This document shows, piece after piece, positions 59,279 through 64,000 of a stretch of DNA of 64,000 bases. The DNA comes from Acidobacteriota bacterium (GTDB lineage Bacteria > Acidobacteriota > Blastocatellia > Pyrinomonadales > Pyrinomonadaceae). The notes under the pieces were generated by a model, which did not search any database, was not told the DNA's origin, and saw only the letters and a list, made by a program, of their open reading frames with translations. Positions within the stretch are counted from its first letter, which is position 1. Every line of letters begins with the position of its first letter. A program made the position numbers and the translations under genes. The stretch spans positions 80,232 to 144,231 of the forward strand of contig JAHBSL010000011.1 of NCBI GenBank assembly GCA_019639135.1, written 5' to 3'.

Positions 59279-60789
59279 ATTCTTCATTTGGAAAACTGAT
59301 CGTCAGGTCGCTCGCCTTCATCGGCGGCGGCCTCTTGCTGCTTGGTATCGTGCTTCTCGTGCTCGCCAGGGCCGGGGCCATCGCCGATGGCCCGGTCGTT
59401 TTGATGTCGCTGATACTTGGCTCGGGGATCACCATCGCCGCTCTCTTAATGCTGACAATGCAGGACCGCGAGAATGCCCGCCGCTTTGCCTCGGCCGCTG
59501 TTGCCGCTTCCGATATTGCCGAGGGCCGGCCCGGTAACTTTGAAGCCGATGACGAACTCAAAACATCGCTTCGTTCTGTCGGCAACTATCTTTCTCAGAA
59601 CGCCAAAGCCCTCGATGCCCTGGCCCGCGACGGCCGCCTGAACGGTTTCTCGCCCGCCGGAAAGGACGACCGGCTCGGCAATGCCATCGTCGCACTCGCA
59701 ACCCGCTTCACGGCAAACGACCAGAACGACGAGGCCTTTGCACAGGTCGAGCGTGCATTGCTTCGACTTTCCGCCGACCTTTCAGGCGTTGCCTCGGGCG
59801 ACCTCTCTCTGCGTTCCGAAACCCGGCTTGAGGCGATGGAAGAGGTATCGGCCGCCTTCAATCTGCTGACCCAAAATCTCTCGGCGACCGTCGGTCGGCT
59901 CCGCAAGGCATCTGACACCGCAGCTTCGCTTTCCGGCTCGATCACCGAGGCCGCCGAACATGTTTCCCGCGGCAGCAACGCCCAGGCTTCGCAGTCTGCC
60001 CGCACCCGTACCGCGCTCGAATCCCTCGCCGCCGAAATGCGCCGCATCGCCGCCTCGGCCGAACGCTCGGCCGGCATCGCGACCACCGTCTTTGGCAACT
60101 CACGCTCCGGTGCCGCATCCGCAAGCAACAACATCGCCGCGACCGAGGCCATCCGCAAGCAGGTCCAGGAAACGGCCAAACGTGTCAAACGGCTCGGCGA
60201 ACGCTCGCAAGAGATCGGCCAGATCGTCTCGCAGATCGACGACCTCAGCGACCGCACCAGCGTTCTCGCCCTCAATGCCTCGCTCCAGAGCAGCACACCC
60301 AACCCGGGAAGCGGCAGCATCTCGACCGTCGCCGAAGAGATCGAACGGCTCGCCGACCGCTCGACTCGGCTCACACAGCAGATCGCTTCAATGACGCAGG
60401 CGATCAATTTGGAAACAAAGGAACTCGTTGCGTCGATGGAAGAGACCGTCCGGCAGGTCTCGCTCGGCTCCGTTTCCGCCGAACGCTCCGCCCGCTCGCT
60501 ATTTGAAATTGAGAAAAGCACGCAGGAACTGACATCGCTCCTTTCCGAACTTCTTGCCGCCACCCGCGGACAATCGGCAAATGCTGAATCCGCCGTCGCC
60601 TCGATCAAGGAGATCGCCGAGGTCGCCGATCTTGTTAAGATGAGCTCGGCTCAGTTCTCCGACCAACTCGGCCACCTTGCCCGTTCGATCTCGGACGTTC
60701 AGCTTGCCGTTTCGCCCTTCAAACTTCCCGCCCCTGAGGCCCGCCGCGAGGCCCCGCAAACCGCTCAGGACAATCGCTTTGTGAACTAA
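59275..60789 (+). CDS. Receptor-like (MCP) protein 2, PilJ-type, without periplasmic sensor
   Basis: 504 residues. Two close membrane segments (about 9-32 and 38-60), with no periplasmic domain. A long coiled coil follows. The signalling tip reads QIDDLSDRTSVLALNASLQSSTPNPGSGSISTVAEEIERLADRS: the PilJ-type VLALNAS is kept and TVAEEIERLADRS matches, but the middle (AAMAGEAGRGF in PilJ) has become SSTPNPGSGS. ATGA overlap with receptor 1, and the next gene starts one base after its stop. The methylation glutamates are not obvious, in line with absence of CheR and CheB. Confidence 0.85.
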   Translation: MNSSFGKLIVRSLAFIGGGLLLLGIVLLVLARAGAIADGPVVLMSLILGSGITIAALLMLTMQDRENARRFASAAVAASDIAEGRPGNFEADDELKTSLRSVGNYLSQNAKALDALARDGRLNGFSPAGKDDRLGNAIVALATRFTANDQNDEAFAQVERALLRLSADLSGVASGDLSLRSETRLEAMEEVSAAFNLLTQNLSATVGRLRKASDTAASLSGSITEAAEHVSRGSNAQASQSARTRTALESLAAEMRRIAASAERSAGIATTVFGNSRSGAASASNNIAATEAIRKQVQETAKRVKRLGERSQEIGQIVSQIDDLSDRTSVLALNASLQSSTPNPGSGSISTVAEEIERLADRSTRLTQQIASMTQAINLETKELVASMEETVRQVSLGSVSAERSARSLFEIEKSTQELTSLLSELLAATRGQSANAESAVASIKEIAEVADLVKMSSAQFSDQLGHLARSISDVQLAVSPFKLPAPEARREAPQTAQDNRFVN

Positions 60790-60790
60790 G

Positions 60791-63634
60791 ATGAACGACC
60801 GCGATATCCAAACTTTTCTTGATGAGGCCGAGATAATTCTCCACGGCATTCGCGGCGGCATCCTTCTTTTTGCTCAGGCTCCGGACAACGTCTCTGCCCT
60901 CGAGGTCCCGGCACGCCGGATCAACGAGCTTCGGCATCGCTCCGAACCGCTCGGTCGGCGCGAGATAGCCGACGCCTGTGCAAAGGTGAGCGGCAGCCTG
61001 AGCGTGCTGGTCGCTGCTGCCCGCGAAGGTGGCGATGTTCAGAGTGACATACGCGAAGCTCTCGACGCCGTTGCCGAAGTCGAGATCGCCTTCGCCGCGA
61101 TCCGCCTCGCGGCGGACGGCCCCGAGCCTGATTTCGATTTTCTGGTCGATGCGACCTTTGCCCCGAACTCGGCCGCGAATATCGCCCCGCCGCCTGCGGT
61201 TCAAGTTCCCTCAACGGCAGTTCAGGCTCCGCTTGCCGATCACGCTCCGGCAGAAGGCGGCTTTTCGCAATTTGAGATCGACGCCGAACTTCTTGAGGTC
61301 TTCGCCGAAGAGGCCGCTGAATTGCTCGCCAACATCTCCTCCAGCCTCGACGAACTAAAGGCAAATCCGGACAACAAGGACGCTCTCTGGGAGATCCGGC
61401 GTAACGCCCATACATTCAAGGGCTCGGCCGGGATCGTCGGGCTCAAACAGTTGAGCCAGTTCGCCCACCGCATCGAAGACCTGCTCGACAATCTGGTCGA
61501 ATCCGGCGGAAATCCGCGTTCCGGACTTATTCCGCTCCTGATCGAATCGAACACCTGTCTTAAGGCGATGGTCTCAGGCGAACGCCGCGAAGAGACGGCC
61601 GCCCTTTCAGAAAAACTCTCGGCCGACTTTGACGCGATGCTCTCCGCTATCGCGAACAACGAACCCGATGAGATCGAAGTGCCCTTGTCGGAAGTTTCTC
61701 CGGAACCGCGAAGGGCCGTTGAACTGCCGGTGCAAAAGCTTGCCGAGCCCGTTCCGGTCTATGCCGCACAACCTGAAACCGAAAGCCCGAGCCGCAATCG
61801 CTCGATAGTCCGCGTCTCGCTCGACAAGCTCGATGAACTTGTCGGCATCGTCCGCGATATGGTCATCAATCGGTCCGCGGTCGAACAGCGATTGCTTGAG
61901 CTCGACCGACAGATCGAAGACCTGCAGAACGCGACCCGCCGGCTCCAGGCAATGAACGGACGCCTGGAAGTTGACTTTGAAGCCTCGATGCTCGGTACGG
62001 GTCTTGGCTCGCGTATTTCTACGGATCGCTCCGCTATCCCCGGAACTCGGTCGGTATCAGGCGATTTCGACGAACTCGAATACGACCGCTACACGGAATT
62101 TCATCAGGCCATCCGCGAACTCGGCGAGACCTCGAACGACACTTTCTCTATCAACACGGCGCTCGAACAGCTCAAAGGCGACCTTGATGTTCTTTTCGAA
62201 TCGCAGCGGCGGCTTATCGATAGCGTTCAGGAGCGCGTGATGCACATCCGCCTGGTCGAATTCGGCGCGCTAAGAACTCGACTGGAACGAGCAGTTCGCG
62301 TGACGGGAGACGAAGAAGGAAAACGTGCCGAGATCGTTCTCGAAAACCCGCATCTTGAAATCGACACCAAGATACTTGATTCGCTCATCGAACCAATGCT
62401 CCACCTGCTCAAGAACGCGGTCGTCCACGGAATCGAGTTCCCGGAGCTTCGCCGTCTGCTTGGCAAACCCGAGACCGGCCGCATCACGGTCAAGCTCTCG
62501 CTAGATGAGACCCACGTCGTGCTCACCGTTGCAGATGACGGCAGCGGCATCTCGACAGGTGCTCTCAAGGAAAAGGCCGTCATCGCCGGGCTTATCAGCC
62601 GCGAACAGGCCGAGCGAATGTCCGACGAAGAGGCCCAGATGCTCATCTTCCGCCCGGGCCTGACAACCTCGCAAAAGCTCAACCTCAATGCCGGTCGCGG
62701 CGTCGGTATGAGCATTGTTAAGGAGAGCGTCGAATCGAAAAAAGGCACCATCTCGATGCGATCAACGCCGCACGCCGGAACCGTTTTCACTATCCGGATG
62801 CTCTTGCCGCTGGCCGTCACGGAGGCTCTCATCGTCACCTCGGGCCAGGATGTCTTTGGCGTCCCGCTCAATGCCATTCGCCATATCGTCGAGATCGGCA
62901 AGGACAAAGTGCTTTCGGCCGAAGGCGAGAGCTATATCGAACATGCCGGCAACCGCTTCCGGCCGTATTCGCTGGCCTATCTGACCGGGGTGCCGAATCG
63001 CGAGGCACTTGAGAGATCGGCCAACGCACTGCTCATCGAGTGCGGCGACGAATTCTTCGCCGTCGCGGTCGATTCGGTCGTCCGCACCGAGGAATTGGTA
63101 GTAAAACCGCTCGGACGCCCGCTCGACCAGATGCCCGGATTGCTCGGCGTCTCAACGCTTGCGAGCGGCGACGCCATCACCATCCTCGACCTCGACAGTC
63201 TTCTCCGCGACCGCCCGGCCGGCAATGAACCCATCGCCGAACCGCCGCCGATCGAAAAGCAGCTCGCCGTGCTTATCGTTGACGATAGTCCGAGCGTCCG
63301 CCTCCTGACATCAAAGGTCGTCAAGAACGCCGGCTGGCTGGCGTTGACTGCAAAGGACGGACTCGACGCTCTGGAATCACTCCGCGAGATCGAGGATCTG
63401 CCGGCCGTGATATTAAGCGATATCGAGATGCCGCGAATGGGCGGTTACGACATGATCGCTGCTCTAAAGGCCGACGAGCGATTTCGGCATATTCCGGTCA
63501 TCGTCATCACCTCGCGTGCCGGCGATAAGCATCGTGCAAAGGCCGAGGAACAAGGCGTAGCCGATTATCTCGTAAAGCCCTACAGCGAATGGGAACTCAT
63601 TCAAAAGATCCAAACCCTCGGCGGAAAACCATAG
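60791..63634 (+). CDS. CheA-type hybrid kinase (PilL/FrzE-like) with C-terminal receiver
   Basis: 947 residues. A degenerate Hpt-like helical region (about 1-110), an Hpt domain with phospho-accepting His207 (NAHTFKGSAG), a long dimerisation region (about 335-500), HATPase (LLKNAVVHGIE, VADDGSGIS, GRGVGMSIV), a CheW-like domain (about 675-800, FGVPLNAIRHIVEIG), then a receiver with Asp877 (ILSDIEMPRMGG). It can phosphorylate itself, its own receiver and the receiver of the TPR protein at the start of the operon. The extra receiver may serve as phosphate sink, since no CheZ-like gene is seen. Last gene of the operon. Confidence 0.93.
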   Translation: MNDRDIQTFLDEAEIILHGIRGGILLFAQAPDNVSALEVPARRINELRHRSEPLGRREIADACAKVSGSLSVLVAAAREGGDVQSDIREALDAVAEVEIAFAAIRLAADGPEPDFDFLVDATFAPNSAANIAPPPAVQVPSTAVQAPLADHAPAEGGFSQFEIDAELLEVFAEEAAELLANISSSLDELKANPDNKDALWEIRRNAHTFKGSAGIVGLKQLSQFAHRIEDLLDNLVESGGNPRSGLIPLLIESNTCLKAMVSGERREETAALSEKLSADFDAMLSAIANNEPDEIEVPLSEVSPEPRRAVELPVQKLAEPVPVYAAQPETESPSRNRSIVRVSLDKLDELVGIVRDMVINRSAVEQRLLELDRQIEDLQNATRRLQAMNGRLEVDFEASMLGTGLGSRISTDRSAIPGTRSVSGDFDELEYDRYTEFHQAIRELGETSNDTFSINTALEQLKGDLDVLFESQRRLIDSVQERVMHIRLVEFGALRTRLERAVRVTGDEEGKRAEIVLENPHLEIDTKILDSLIEPMLHLLKNAVVHGIEFPELRRLLGKPETGRITVKLSLDETHVVLTVADDGSGISTGALKEKAVIAGLISREQAERMSDEEAQMLIFRPGLTTSQKLNLNAGRGVGMSIVKESVESKKGTISMRSTPHAGTVFTIRMLLPLAVTEALIVTSGQDVFGVPLNAIRHIVEIGKDKVLSAEGESYIEHAGNRFRPYSLAYLTGVPNREALERSANALLIECGDEFFAVAVDSVVRTEELVVKPLGRPLDQMPGLLGVSTLASGDAITILDLDSLLRDRPAGNEPIAEPPPIEKQLAVLIVDDSPSVRLLTSKVVKNAGWLALTAKDGLDALESLREIEDLPAVILSDIEMPRMGGYDMIAALKADERFRHIPVIVITSRAGDKHRAKAEEQGVADYLVKPYSEWELIQKIQTLGGKP

Positions 63635-63639
63635 CCATT

Positions 63640-64000
63640 TCATACACCCGCTTGTCAGAGGCCCGACCTTTCCGCTTCTAATGCTCGGCCTTGAGGTGCT
63701 CGGCCTTGAGGGCACAACTCAATGCGTAATGCGGAATACGGAATTCAGAATCCCATTGCAGAGGCCCGCGCGTAAGCAAGGGCTTAACATCCAATGCCGC
63801 ATTCGGAATTCGGAATCCCATTGCAGAGGCCCGCGCGTAAGCAAGGGCGTAACATCCAATGCCGCATTCGGAATTCAGAATCCCATTGCAGAAGCCCGCG
63901 CGTCAGCAAGGGCTTAACATCCAATGCGGAATGCGGGTTGAGGGATTCAGAATCCCATTGCAAAGGCCCGCACGTCAGTAAGGGCGGTTCATCCGACTTG
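63640..64000. repeat. Cluster of the dispersed GCCCGCGCGTAAGCAAGGGC-type repeats
   Basis: About six degenerate units lie downstream of the CheA gene, with cores such as GGCCCGCGCGTAAGCAAGGGC (about 63765, 63828) and GCCCGCGCGTCAGCAAGGGC (63895), and one unit at 63966-63994 that is identical to those at 14375 and 14571. Filler such as GAATTCGGAATCCCATTGCAGAGG alternates with them in a period of about 65 bases. No gene is seen here. Confidence 0.85.

Noticed and set aside
63757..64000. Possible CRISPR array
   Set aside because: Repeats are degenerate and of differing length, the filler between them is itself repeated, and no cas gene is near.

Overview
The window is a 64 kb chromosomal segment of a Gram-negative bacterium, with nearly every base in a gene. 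Several features point to Acidobacteriota, probably the Blastocatellia branch: an Oar-type TonB receptor with an N-terminal carboxypeptidase-regulatory domain, FN3/MauG-type cytochrome peroxidase/FG-GAP fusions, pilin-like secreted domains, a class II (B12-dependent) ribonucleotide reductase and a four-helix-bundle protein of the rRNA-intervening-sequence type. This placement is inferred from gene content; no rRNA or tRNA gene was seen. Only a few long repeats and no phage, transposase, integrase or CRISPR array were seen, so most of the region is ordinary chromosome with many intergenic repeats.

Layout. 1-7 kb: fragment of an exported protein, a membrane protein, a VapBC-type toxin-antitoxin pair, queC and queE (7-deazaguanine synthesis) separated by a class A beta-lactamase-like gene, a secreted protein made of two pilin-like domains, and hslO. 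7-14 kb: nrdJ with a candidate NrdR site, a polytopic ferredoxin-type protein fused to TPRs, and a large secreted protein. 14-21 kb: two tandem paralogous exported di-haem peroxidases with propeller repeats. 21-29 kb: cell-wall genes (dacB, mpl), an RRM RNA-binding protein, a metallopeptidase, an FAD oxidoreductase, a histone-deacetylase-like hydrolase, a four-CxxC protein and a PaaG-like enzyme. 29-36 kb: a promoter with a Fur-like site reads into a FecA-like receptor, a small CxxC protein and a PhnDCE-type ABC transporter, followed by an MFS transporter. 36-40 kb: a KdpDE-like two-component pair next to the potassium transporter kup. 40-49 kb: assorted enzymes, then rpmE, DUF1385 gene and prfA with a structured leader. 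49-54 kb: a large Oar-like receptor and a thioredoxin-reductase-like flavoprotein. 54.6-63.6 kb: a compact five-gene chemosensory operon.

The three units most worth following up are: the chemosensory operon (TPR/zinc-ribbon/receiver protein, CheW, two receptors without periplasmic sensor and with altered signalling tips, CheA-receiver hybrid; no CheR or CheB visible); the apparently iron-regulated receptor/CxxC/PhnDCE unit; and the 13-bp bulged stem-loop leader between rpmE and the DUF1385 gene. Intergenic DNA holds several repeat families: the GCCCGCACGTCAGTAAGGGC type (14.2-14.6 kb and the last 350 bases), the CCCCGCGTC type (which also enters the queC and nrdJ reading frames), heptamer tandems, a 24-bp tandem, and three long imperfect inverted repeats.
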